From positions 124,001 through 188,000 of the forward strand of contig NZ_SDDV01000002.1 in assembly GCF_014773545.1 (NCBI RefSeq): 64,000 bases of DNA. Reading direction: 5' to 3'. Source of the DNA: Hydrogenophaga sp. Lineage in GTDB: Bacteria > Pseudomonadota > Gammaproteobacteria > Burkholderiales > Burkholderiaceae_C. Positions 10,283 to 17,734 of this stretch are shown piece after piece. Both the position numbers and the translations under genes were made by a program. The notes beneath the pieces were generated by a model that did not search any database, was not told the origin of the DNA, and saw only the letters and a list, made by a program, of their open reading frames with translations. The number at the start of each line of letters is the position of its first letter. The stretch's first letter is position 1.

Positions 10283-10753
10283 TCAGGCGGCGGCGTGCAC
10301 CGACTGCCAGGCCGCAATCAGGCGGTGCAAGGCCTGGGATTCGCTGGCTGCTTTGAGCTGCTCGCGCAGCCCGCTGTCGCTGAGCAGTTCGGCGATTTCG
10401 GACAAAATCTCCAGATGCTTCTGGGTTGCCGCTTCGGGCACCAGCAAGAAGATCACGAGTTGCACCGGTTGTTCGTCCGGGGCGTCAAAGCCGATCGGGC
10501 TGGCCAACTGGAACACCGCAGCCAGCGGCTGCTTGAGGCCCTTGATGCGGCCGTGCGGAATCGCCACGCCGTGGCCCAGACCGGTCGATCCCAGGCGCTC
10601 GCGCGCAAACAGGCTGTCGGTGATCAGGGCGCGGTTGAGACCGTGCAGGGATTCAAACAACAAGCCGGCTTCTTCAAACGCACGTTTCTTGCTGGTTGCT
10701 TCCACGCGCGCAAGAACTTGCGCGGCGGGCAAAATGGCGGAAAGTCGGTTCAT
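10283..10753 (-). CDS. ptsN: PTS IIA-like nitrogen-regulatory protein
   Basis: EIIA-Ntr is the terminal phosphoacceptor of the nitrogen-PTS branch, a regulatory protein rather than a sugar transporter. The 156-residue domain has the phosphorylated His in GVAIPHGRI at position 67 and the following QPLAAVFQL and LVIFLLVPEAATQKHLEIL segments. It lies between hpf (146 nt upstream, with a terminator-like hairpin in the gap) and hprK (15 nt downstream), matching the conserved betaproteobacterial order. Confidence 0.96.
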   Translation of the reverse strand: MNRLSAILPAAQVLARVEATSKKRAFEEAGLLFESLHGLNRALITDSLFARERLGSTGLGHGVAIPHGRIKGLKQPLAAVFQLASPIGFDAPDEQPVQLVIFLLVPEAATQKHLEILSEIAELLSDSGLREQLKAASESQALHRLIAAWQSVHAAA

Positions 10754-10811
10754 ACGGGCCTCTTGAGAGGCGAATTATGCCGACTGGATCGGCCTTGGCT
10801 AGACTGCAGCC

Positions 10812-10841
10812 ACAAAAAAAGCCGCTTGACTTTTCAAGTGG
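10812..10841 (-). terminator. terminator-like hairpin between hpf and ptsN
   Basis: Read on the minus strand, CCACTTGA and TCAAGCGG pair (one G-T) around an AAAG loop, followed by CTTTTTTTG. It lies downstream of hpf and upstream of ptsN, so it may attenuate rather than fully separate the two genes. Confidence 0.75.
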
Positions 10842-10899
10842 TTTGTTGCAGTGCAGCATATTTTTCTGGAGGTCGAGACGGGCGTCTCGCTGACGCGCG

Positions 10900-11229
10900 T
10901 CACATCAAACGCTTGGCCGGTTCGTGGTTGTGCTCCTGCAGTTTGTCTTTATGACGCAACACCTGGCGATCGAGTTTGTCGGCCAACTCATCTACTGCCG
11001 CGTACAGGTCGGCGTGGGCACTTTCCGCGAACAGGTCGCGGCCCTTGACGTGAATGCTGCACTCGGCGCGCTGGCGCAGGTCTTTTTCTTTCTGGTTGTC
11101 CACCATCAGCAGCACCTTGACATCTACCACCTGGTCAAAGTGGCGGGTGATGCGTTCGAGCTTGCTGGTGACGTAGCTGCGCAGCGCGGGCGTAACTTCA
11201 AGATGATGGCCGCTGATCGTCAAGTTCAT
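10900..11229 (-). CDS. hpf: ribosome hibernation-promoting factor (short form)
   Basis: HPF binds the 30S subunit in slow-growing cells and promotes 100S dimers or silencing. The 109-residue protein begins [20 protein letters not shown], has the basic C-terminal half [19 protein letters not shown], and lacks the extra dimerisation domain of the long form. A GAGG-type ribosome-binding site precedes the ATG at 11229. In many relatives hpf follows rpoN; here the gene upstream is an AEC transporter. Confidence 0.95.
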   Translation of the reverse strand: MNLTISGHHLEVTPALRSYVTSKLERITRHFDQVVDVKVLLMVDNQKEKDLRQRAECSIHVKGRDLFAESAHADLYAAVDELADKLDRQVLRHKDKLQEHNHEPAKRLM

Positions 11230-11374
11230 AAAAGAGCCTCCTTATGCTCCGGTGGGACACAAACCGCCAAGCCGACAAATTGCCCGGCGGTCACGGGGAT
11301 GTCACGAGGCCACTATGCCGCATGAATCTTCGCCGGCACCAACCACGACGGCAACAAAACGTAAAAATAATGCT

Positions 11375-12373
11375 TTAGGTGAGCAGCGCCACCGCGGCCG
11401 AAAAAGTCAGAAAGGCGGCTGCGGTGCTGACCAGAATGATGCGGGCGATGCGTCCGTTGTCGGCGCCGAAACGCTCGGCCAACAGCGAGACGTTGCTGGC
11501 GCTGGGCAGCGCCGCTATCAGCACCATCACGGTAAGGGCAAAGGGGTCGAGCGGCACCCCCAGTTGTATGGCTGCGCTGCCCACGGCCAGCACCAGCAGC
11601 GGGTGCAGCAGCAGCTTCATCAGCACCACCGGCACGTAGTCGCTCAGCGGCATCGGGTGGCTGGACTGCAGTTGCGCGCGCGCCAGCACCGCGCCGATGG
11701 TGAACAGCGCCACTGGGGACGCGGCGTCGGCTAGCAGCCAGACAGTTTTTTGCAGCGGCGCGGGCAGCGTGAACTGCACCGCCGAGGCCAGCGCGCCCAG
11801 AATGATGGCCCAGGGCATGGGGTTGGTGAGGACGCCGCGCAGCGCCTTTTGGCCCGCCACCCGCATGGCTGCGCGCCCATTGTGACCCGCGCTTTCATCC
11901 AGCCGCGACAGCGCAATGCATAGCGAGCTGGTGATCACCATGTCGACCAGGATCAGCACGATCACGGTGCCCACGCTGTGCGGCCCGAGCAGTGCCGCCA
12001 ACAGTGGCACACCCATGAAGCCGGTGTTGGGAAAAGAAGCCACCAGCGCACCGAACGAGGCGTCGTTCCAGCGCAGGCGCTGGTTGATCGTCATGGCGAT
12101 GGCAAACGCCACCATGGCCAGCGCACACAGCAAATAGACGCCGAACACCGAGGCGTCGAGCAACTGCGCCACCGGCGTGGTCGAGCCAAAGCGGTACAGC
12201 ATGGCCGGCAGCGCAAAGTACAGCACGAAGCCGTTGAGTCCGGGGATCGCCTCCAGTGGCAGCCAGCGCCGGTGCGCCGCCACAAAGCCAGCCAACACGA
12301 GCGCAAAAAACGGAAAAGTCACGAGCAGGATTTGCAGCACGGCGGCATTGTCGCAGGCAAGCTCCACTATCAT
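11375..12373 (-). CDS. AEC-family (auxin efflux carrier type) transporter
   Basis: This is an inner-membrane carrier of the AEC family, whose bacterial members move small organic acids such as malate; the substrate here cannot be read from sequence. The 332-residue product is highly hydrophobic with about ten predicted helices in two halves, including FPNTGFMGVPLLAALLG, a conserved AEC motif with Asn and Pro in the first half, and ALPSASNVSLLAERFG in the second. The start is the ATG at 12373 (MIVELACDN). It is divergent from the helicase gene, 39 nt apart. Confidence 0.88.
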   Translation of the reverse strand: MIVELACDNAAVLQILLVTFPFFALVLAGFVAAHRRWLPLEAIPGLNGFVLYFALPAMLYRFGSTTPVAQLLDASVFGVYLLCALAMVAFAIAMTINQRLRWNDASFGALVASFPNTGFMGVPLLAALLGPHSVGTVIVLILVDMVITSSLCIALSRLDESAGHNGRAAMRVAGQKALRGVLTNPMPWAIILGALASAVQFTLPAPLQKTVWLLADAASPVALFTIGAVLARAQLQSSHPMPLSDYVPVVLMKLLLHPLLVLAVGSAAIQLGVPLDPFALTVMVLIAALPSASNVSLLAERFGADNGRIARIILVSTAAAFLTFSAAVALLT

Positions 12374-12412
12374 CGGCTGCCTTGTCACCGGCGCGCGTGC
12401 CCATCTCTTGAA

Positions 12413-14527
12413 ATGTCCAGCGGACTGAATCTGGCTCAGCTCGAAGCGGTCAACCACCTGGGCGGACCGTCGCTGGTGCTGGCTGGCGCCGGTTCGGGCA
12501 AAACGCGCGTCATCACGCACAAAATTGGCCGACTGATCCAGGCTGGCTTGGCGCCCGAGCGCATTGCCGCGATCACCTTCACCAACAAAGCGGCGGCCGA
12601 AATGCGCGAACGCACCAAGCAGTTGGTTGGCCGCCCGGCGCAAAAGGTCTTGATCTGCACCTTTCACGCGCTGGGTGTGCGCTTGCTGCGCGCCGACGGT
12701 GCGGCGCTCGGCCTCAAGCCGCAGTTCTCGATTCTGGACAGCGACGACATCACCAGTTTGCTCAAAGACTGCGGCGCCAGCACCGATCTGGCGCAGGTGC
12801 GGCAGTGGCAGTGGTGCATCAGCGGCTGGAAGAGCGCCGGCCTGAACGCGCAGCAGGCGCTGGCGGCGGCGCAGAACCCAGAGCAGCAGCACTGCGCCAC
12901 CCTCATGGCGCACTACGAAGAACGCCTGAGCGCTTACCAGAGCGTAGATTTTGACGACCTCATCAGCCTGCCGCTCAAGCTGCTGCGCCTGCACCCCGAG
13001 GTGTGCGAAAAATGGCAGAAACAGATGGGCCACGTGCTGGTCGATGAGTACCAGGACACCAACGCCAGCCAGTACGAGTTGCTCAAACTGCTGGTCGGTG
13101 AGCGCGCGCGGCTGACCGCCGTCGGCGACGACGACCAGAGCATTTACGGCTGGCGCGGCGCCACGCTGGACAACCTAAAACGGCTGCCGCAGGACTTTTC
13201 CGCGCTCAAAGTCATCAAGCTGGAACAGAACTACCGCTCGACTGGCGCCATATTGCGCGCCGCCAACCACGTCATCGGCCCCAACCCCAAGCTGTATCCG
13301 AAAACGCTCTGGAGCGAGCTGGGCGAGGGCGAGCCGGTGCGCGTAAGCGCAGCCGACCACGAAGAGCACGAGGCCGAGCGTTGTGTGGCGCGTATCCAGG
13401 GCTTGTACGCGCAGTCGGCGGCGCCGCAATGGCGCGACTTTGCCATCCTGTACCGCGCCAACCACCTGGCGCGCGTCTTTGAGCAGGCACTGCGGCGTGC
13501 ACAAATACCGTATAGCGTCTCGGGCGGACAAGGCTTCTTTGACCGCGCCGAAATCCGTGACCTGTGCGCCTGGTTGCGCTTGTTGGCCAACCCGGACGAC
13601 GACCCGGCATTCCTGCGCGCGGCCACCACGCCCAAGAGCGGCATTGGACACAGCACGCTGCAACAACTGGGCAACTTTGCCAGCCAATACAAGCTCAGTT
13701 TGTTCGAGGCGCTGTTTTCCCATTCGCTGGCTGCCGCGTTGCCGGCGCGCGCGCTCGCTGCGCTGCACGAATTCGGTCGCAGCGTCAACGAGCTGCAATA
13801 CCGCGCCCGCCACACCTTGGGTTTTGAAGCGGCACGCGCCTTGCTGGGCGAATGGCTGCACGACATCGGCTACGAAAAACACCTGCACGACAGCGCAGAC
13901 AGTGCCAAGGCCGCCAGCGTTCGCTGGGCCCATGTGCTGGACTTTTGCGACTGGGTGGCCAAGCGCTGCGGCGGCCCACTTGAGGACGGCAGTGCGGCAG
14001 CGCTGCCGTCCGAACGCAAAAACCTGTTGGACGTGGTGCAAACCATTGCCCTGCTCTCGACCCTGTCGGAGCGCGAACAAGATCAGAATGTGGTGACGTT
14101 GTCGACCCTGCACGCCGCCAAGGGGCTGGAGTGGCCACACGTGCTGCTGGTGGGTGTCAACGAAGGCCTGCTGCCGTTCAAGCTCGAAGCAGCGCCAGAC
14201 CAGGACGCCGACGCCCAACAGGTGCTGGCGCTGCGCCTGCAGGAGGAGCGCCGCCTGATGTACGTCGGCATCACGCGGGCGCAGCGCACGCTGGCAGTGA
14301 GCTGGCTCAAGCGGCGCAAGGTCGGGCGCGCCAGCGTGCCCGGACAGCCCAGCCGTTTCATTGCCGAAATGGCGCTCGATCAGGTCAGCACGCGCGCAGA
14401 CCCGCGCGAGCAATTGCGTGCGCTGCGCGCCGAATTCGCCCAGCGCGCCAGTGAACAGGCGGCGTTGAAAGTGGCAGCGCACAACGAAGTTGTGCAGGCG
14501 ATAGCAAGAGCCATAAAAGTTCCATAG
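12413..14527 (+). CDS. rep: ATP-dependent DNA helicase Rep (UvrD/Rep superfamily 1)
   Basis: This is a 3'-5' DNA helicase that helps replication forks pass obstacles. The 704-residue protein opens MSSGLNLAQLEAVNHL and has Walker A AGAGSGKT at 24-31, AITFTNKAAAEMRER (motif Ia), VDEYQDTN (motif II), GDDDQSIYGWRGA (motif III), QNYRST, TLHAAKGLEW and YVGITRAQ. Length and the opening fit Rep better than UvrD, which tends to be longer. The frame stays open far upstream, but motif spacing fixes the ATG at 12413. Confidence 0.93.
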   Translation: MSSGLNLAQLEAVNHLGGPSLVLAGAGSGKTRVITHKIGRLIQAGLAPERIAAITFTNKAAAEMRERTKQLVGRPAQKVLICTFHALGVRLLRADGAALGLKPQFSILDSDDITSLLKDCGASTDLAQVRQWQWCISGWKSAGLNAQQALAAAQNPEQQHCATLMAHYEERLSAYQSVDFDDLISLPLKLLRLHPEVCEKWQKQMGHVLVDEYQDTNASQYELLKLLVGERARLTAVGDDDQSIYGWRGATLDNLKRLPQDFSALKVIKLEQNYRSTGAILRAANHVIGPNPKLYPKTLWSELGEGEPVRVSAADHEEHEAERCVARIQGLYAQSAAPQWRDFAILYRANHLARVFEQALRRAQIPYSVSGGQGFFDRAEIRDLCAWLRLLANPDDDPAFLRAATTPKSGIGHSTLQQLGNFASQYKLSLFEALFSHSLAAALPARALAALHEFGRSVNELQYRARHTLGFEAARALLGEWLHDIGYEKHLHDSADSAKAASVRWAHVLDFCDWVAKRCGGPLEDGSAAALPSERKNLLDVVQTIALLSTLSEREQDQNVVTLSTLHAAKGLEWPHVLLVGVNEGLLPFKLEAAPDQDADAQQVLALRLQEERRLMYVGITRAQRTLAVSWLKRRKVGRASVPGQPSRFIAEMALDQVSTRADPREQLRALRAEFAQRASEQAALKVAAHNEVVQAIARAIKVP

Positions 14528-14554
14528 CTGAAAGCTATTCATGCGCGGCGATGG

Positions 14555-14568
14555 CTTGACTTGCATCA
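14555..14568. promoter_or_regulatory. FNR/Anr-like box upstream of the cytochrome c peroxidase gene
   Basis: TTGAC-TTGC-ATCAA differs at one position from the FNR consensus TTGAT-N4-ATCAA. Its centre (14561.5) would be at -41.5 if transcription starts near 14603, and a TAGAGT -10-like hexamer lies at 14592-14597, the class II activator layout. Oxygen-responsive control of a cytochrome c peroxidase gene is well known in other proteobacteria. Confidence 0.7.
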
Positions 14569-14689
14569 AGCGTGGTTCGGGTTTGTCCGATTAGAGTGAT
14601 TTCGTCACGAGCCAGTGTCTGCGCACGAGCGCCCTGCCGCTTTGCTGCACTGCCGTGATCTTGCCTGACCCACCGAAAGAGGACACACC

Positions 14690-15706
14690 ATGAAAACCCC
14701 GCGAGCCATCCACTGGGTGCTGTGCGCCGTAGCAGCCGCCACCCTCATGAGTACAGGAGCGGCGCTGGCGCAAAAGCGCGATTCAATGATTCAGACCATT
14801 CCGGCGGTGCGCAACATTGACCCGGCTCTGGTCGAACTGGGCAAAAAATTGTTCCACGATCCGCGCTTGTCGCGCTCGGGCTTCATCTCCTGCGCCTCGT
14901 GCCACAACCTGAGCCGCGGCGGCTCGGACAACCTCAAGACCTCGATCGGTCACAACTGGTCCCAAGGCCCGATCAACGCGCCGACGGTGCTCAACTCCAG
15001 CCTGAACCTGGCGCAATTCTGGGACGGCCGCGCCCTGACGCTCAAAGAGCAGGCGGGCGGCCCGATTGCCAACCCGGGCGAGATGGCATCGACGCACGAG
15101 GTGGCGATGGACGTGCTGCGCAGCATTCCCGGCTATGCGAGTGAATTCCGCACCGTGTTTCGCACCGACCAGATGTCGATTGACCAGGTCACTACCGCGC
15201 TGGCGGCGTTCCAGGAAACCCTGGTCACGCCCAATTCGCGCTTTGACCGCTGGCTCGACGGCGAGGACAACGCCATCACCAAAGACGAGTTGGCCGGCTA
15301 TCATTTGTTCAGGGACAGCGGCTGTGTGGCCTGCCACAACGGCCCCAACGCGGGCGGCACCTCGTTTCAGCGCCTGGGCGTGGTGCAAGCCTTTCAAAGC
15401 GTCAACCCCCAGCCGATCGGTCGCGCTGGCGTCACGGGCAGGGACGCTGACCGCTTCAAGCACAAAGTGCCGACGATGCGCAACGTCGAACTGACCTACC
15501 CCTACTTCTTCGACGGTTCGGCCAGGACGCTGACCGAAGCGGTCGACGTGATGGGCCGTTTGCAGTTGGGCCGTGTGTACACGGCGCAGGAAAATGCCCA
15601 GATCGTGGCCTTCCTGAAAACCCTGACCGGTCAACAGCCCCGCCTCATGCTGCCGATTCTGCCGCCCTCGAGCGACAAGACCCCGCCGCCACGGCCGTTC
15701 AACTGA
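14690..15706 (+). CDS. ccpA: di-haem cytochrome c peroxidase (MauG/CcpA family)
   Basis: This periplasmic enzyme reduces hydrogen peroxide to water with electrons from small cytochromes. The 338-residue product has an N-terminal signal peptide ending near residues 26-28 (AALAQ), a first haem site CASCH at 68-72 and a second CVACH at 212-216. The peroxidase landmarks GKKLFHDPRLS and PTMRNVELTYPYFFDGS fit CcpA rather than MauG. A GAAAGAGG ribosome-binding site precedes the ATG. An FNR-like box lies about 130 nt upstream and a strong terminator follows. It is monocistronic. Confidence 0.93.
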   Translation: MKTPRAIHWVLCAVAAATLMSTGAALAQKRDSMIQTIPAVRNIDPALVELGKKLFHDPRLSRSGFISCASCHNLSRGGSDNLKTSIGHNWSQGPINAPTVLNSSLNLAQFWDGRALTLKEQAGGPIANPGEMASTHEVAMDVLRSIPGYASEFRTVFRTDQMSIDQVTTALAAFQETLVTPNSRFDRWLDGEDNAITKDELAGYHLFRDSGCVACHNGPNAGGTSFQRLGVVQAFQSVNPQPIGRAGVTGRDADRFKHKVPTMRNVELTYPYFFDGSARTLTEAVDVMGRLQLGRVYTAQENAQIVAFLKTLTGQQPRLMLPILPPSSDKTPPPRPFN

Positions 15707-15725
15707 ACGCCGCAGGCGTCAGCGA

Positions 15726-15751
15726 AAACCGGCCTTCGGGCCGGTTTTTTT
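15726..15751 (+). terminator. rho-independent terminator of ccpA
   Basis: AACCGGCC-TTCG-GGCCGGTT followed by TTTTT, starting 20 nt after the stop codon. The tetraloop and U-tract make this a textbook terminator. Confidence 0.93.
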
Positions 15752-15758
15752 GCGCCTG

Positions 15759-15930
15759 GTGCGCCCGGCATGGGCGCACACCTGCGGGTGCAAATCCCGC
15801 CGTAAGCGGGTCACCGTGCGCAAAGCGAAGCGCCACTGCATGAGGCTGACCGCGCGTGGGAAGCTTTGCAAAGAGGTACCGAGCCCGTTCCAGAAACATG
15901 CCTTCCAAAACGCATGTGACCGACTGGTCT
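15759..15930 (+). other. possible group II intron 5' (domain I) remnant
   Basis: The stretch begins GTGCG, the group II intron 5' consensus. It forms at once a perfect stem GTGCGCCC/GGGCGCAC with a GGCAT loop, then GGGTGCAAATCCCGC and several short stem-forming repeats. This looks like the start of a bacterial group II intron, but no maturase gene or 3' end follows, so it would be a truncated relic or another structured RNA. The pattern is recalled, not searched. Confidence 0.35.
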
Positions 15931-15931
15931 G

Positions 15932-16079
15932 TTGATCCGGCCCGGTGAAGTCTTAATATCCGTTCGGGCTGAGCTTGAAATCCGTTCGGGCTGAGCTTGT
16001 ACCCCGTTCGGGCTGAGCTTGTCGAAGCCCTTCGACAAACTCAGCCCGAACGGGGTACAAGCCCGAACGATGCCGGGCC
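15932..16079. repeat. compound inverted-repeat element, copy 2, with a 68-nt palindrome
   Basis: The left end (15932-15951) matches the inverted right end of the 7161-7260 element. Three successive copies of CCGTTCGGGCTGAGCTTG follow. The third forms one arm of a nearly perfect palindrome at 15995-16062, centred on GAAG-CC-CTTC-type sequence with one visible mismatch. The right terminal arm is degenerate (GCCGGGCC near 16072). It is non-coding. Confidence 0.8.
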
Positions 16080-16233
16080 TAAGAGCTTGGTGCTCATTTA
16101 TTTCAATGCAGAAGCTACACAATGTCGTAGGCTCTGAGCCAGATCGTGCGCTGCTGTGACGCTTGTTGAGGTCGCCCGGTACAAGACATTTTGGTGTTTT
16201 GCCAATACGCACCAGGTTTTCAGTTATAAATTC
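16080..16233. other. intergenic region upstream of the PP2C gene
   Basis: Together with the two elements before it, this completes a 527-nt gap after ccpA. The part is AT-richer than its surroundings and contains TTATAAA at 16224-16230, too close to the first ATG to be a normal -10. I see no gene here. Confidence 0.4.
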
Positions 16234-17022
16234 ATGACTATGATTTTTGAGTATTTTTGTTTGACTGACGCGGGCCTGGTGCGGAACAACAACGAAGATG
16301 CGGTCGCGTATGACGTGCAGCATCAGATGGTGGTGCTGGCCGACGGCATGGGGGGCTATAACGCAGGTGAGGTCGCCAGCGCCATGGCCGCCGCCACGGT
16401 CATGTCTGAGATGCGGCGCTGGCTGTCTGAACATGCTCGCCTGGCCAATCAGAGCGAGCTCAGGCGGGCGCTGCAGCTCAGCCTGCAAACTGCCAACCAA
16501 ACGATTTTCAACGCCGCCAACGCCAACCCGCACCACGCCGGCATGGGCACCACGGTGGTTGCAGCGGTGTTCCAAGACGCGCAGATCTTGACCGGGCACG
16601 TGGGCGATTCGCGTTGCTACCGCTGGCGCCAGGGCGTGTTGACGCAACTCACCCGCGACCACTCGCTGCTGCAAGAACAGATCGATGCCGGCTTGATCTC
16701 GCCCGAGCTGGCGCTGTTTGCCACCCATAAAAACCTGGTCACGCGCGCGCTCGGGGCCGAGGAGCAGGTGGCGGTCGAGATGAATGAATACCGCATCGAA
16801 GCCGGCGACCGGTACTTGTTTTGCTCCGATGGTCTGAACGACATGATCAGCGACGAGCACATCAAAACCATTCTGGAGCGGTCGGGAACCCTGGCGCAGA
16901 CGGCGCAGGCGCTGATCGACGCCGCCAACGACAGCGGCGGGCGTGATAATGTCTCGGTGATATTGGTGCGTGTGGATTCGACGTCAGCGCGCAAGAGTCT
17001 GTTTGCGCGCGTGCTGGGTTGA
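16234..17022 (+). CDS. PP2C-family serine/threonine protein phosphatase
   Basis: This metal-dependent phosphatase removes phosphate from Ser/Thr of target proteins. The 262-residue product is a single PP2C domain: VRNNNEDAV, ADGMGGYNAGEVAS, GMGTTVVAAVF, GHVGDSRCYRW, SDGLNDMISD and GGRDNVSVILV, so all main metal-binding Asp residues are present. ATGs at 16234 and 16240 are both possible; neither has a good ribosome-binding site. It precedes an FHA protein by 44 nt, suggesting one phospho-signalling unit. No Ser/Thr kinase gene is in the window. Confidence 0.92.
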   Translation: MTMIFEYFCLTDAGLVRNNNEDAVAYDVQHQMVVLADGMGGYNAGEVASAMAAATVMSEMRRWLSEHARLANQSELRRALQLSLQTANQTIFNAANANPHHAGMGTTVVAAVFQDAQILTGHVGDSRCYRWRQGVLTQLTRDHSLLQEQIDAGLISPELALFATHKNLVTRALGAEEQVAVEMNEYRIEAGDRYLFCSDGLNDMISDEHIKTILERSGTLAQTAQALIDAANDSGGRDNVSVILVRVDSTSARKSLFARVLG

Positions 17023-17066
17023 CGCTATAGACAAGACAGGTTTTACAGATTCCACAGGAGTCGGCC

Positions 17067-17687
17067 ATGCCGAAAATGATCGTTTCCATCGATGGCGTTG
17101 TCATCAAAGAGGTGCAGCTCACCAAGGACCGCACCACGCTGGGCCGTCGCCCCTACAACGACATCGTGATCGACAACCTGGCGGTCAGCGGTGAGCACGC
17201 CGTGCTGCAAATGTCGGGCGCCGAGGTGTTTCTGGAAGACCTCAGCAGCACCAACGGCAGCTACGTGAACGGCAAGGCGATCAAAAAGCAGCAGTTGCAC
17301 AACGGCGACACGATCGAGATCGGCAAATACAAAATCAGATTTGCGCACGACGGCGGAGCCGCCGATTCGGTCGAAAAGGCCGCTGTCATCCAGGCCGGCC
17401 AGCTGCAGTCGGCCGCCGTGCCGCTGAGGCAGGCGCTGATCAAGGTCTTGTCTGGCCCGGCCACCGGGCGCGAGGTGCCGCTGGTCAAGGTGGTCACCAC
17501 CATGGGCAAGCCGGGGCTGGCGGTGGCGGCCATCACGCGCCGTCCGCACGGCTATGTGGTCGCGCTGGTCGAGGGTGCTGTCAAGCCAAGCGTCAACGGC
17601 CGGCCTTTGGGCGCCGAGGCGGTCGACCTGCACGATGGCGATCTGATTGATCTTGCGGGCACACAAATGCGCTTCGTGCTGCAGTAA
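17067..17687 (+). CDS. FHA-domain protein with a second FHA-like domain
   Basis: FHA domains bind phosphothreonine peptides. In the 206-residue product the first domain (about 22-92) has the full signature: LGRRPYNDIVID, the Ser and His of VSGEHAVL, and LSSTNGSYVNG. A second, weaker FHA-like fold spans about 120-205 (VTTMGKPG, then KPSVNGRPLG and LHDGDLIDLAG) and lacks the clear Ser-x-x-His pair. An AGGAG site precedes the ATG. It follows the PP2C gene and precedes a decayed CHASE2/cyclase gene, a trio I recall as common in Burkholderiales. Confidence 0.9.
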   Translation: MPKMIVSIDGVVIKEVQLTKDRTTLGRRPYNDIVIDNLAVSGEHAVLQMSGAEVFLEDLSSTNGSYVNGKAIKKQQLHNGDTIEIGKYKIRFAHDGGAADSVEKAAVIQAGQLQSAAVPLRQALIKVLSGPATGREVPLVKVVTTMGKPGLAVAAITRRPHGYVVALVEGAVKPSVNGRPLGAEAVDLHDGDLIDLAGTQMRFVLQ

Positions 17688-17734
17688 GGCGCTGCAGCGC
17701 GGCGCGCGGGCGACCTCTTGGTTGCGGCGCTCCC

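Noticed and set aside
11978-12412. N-terminal extension of the Rep helicase by about 145 residues
   Set aside because: The extension overlaps the AEC gene antisense and is unlike any helicase; motif spacing fits the ATG at 12413.
15961-16062. CRISPR array in the tandem 18-nt repeats
   Set aside because: Only three units, spaced by a few bases, with no spacers and no cas genes; the block belongs to a palindromic dispersed repeat.
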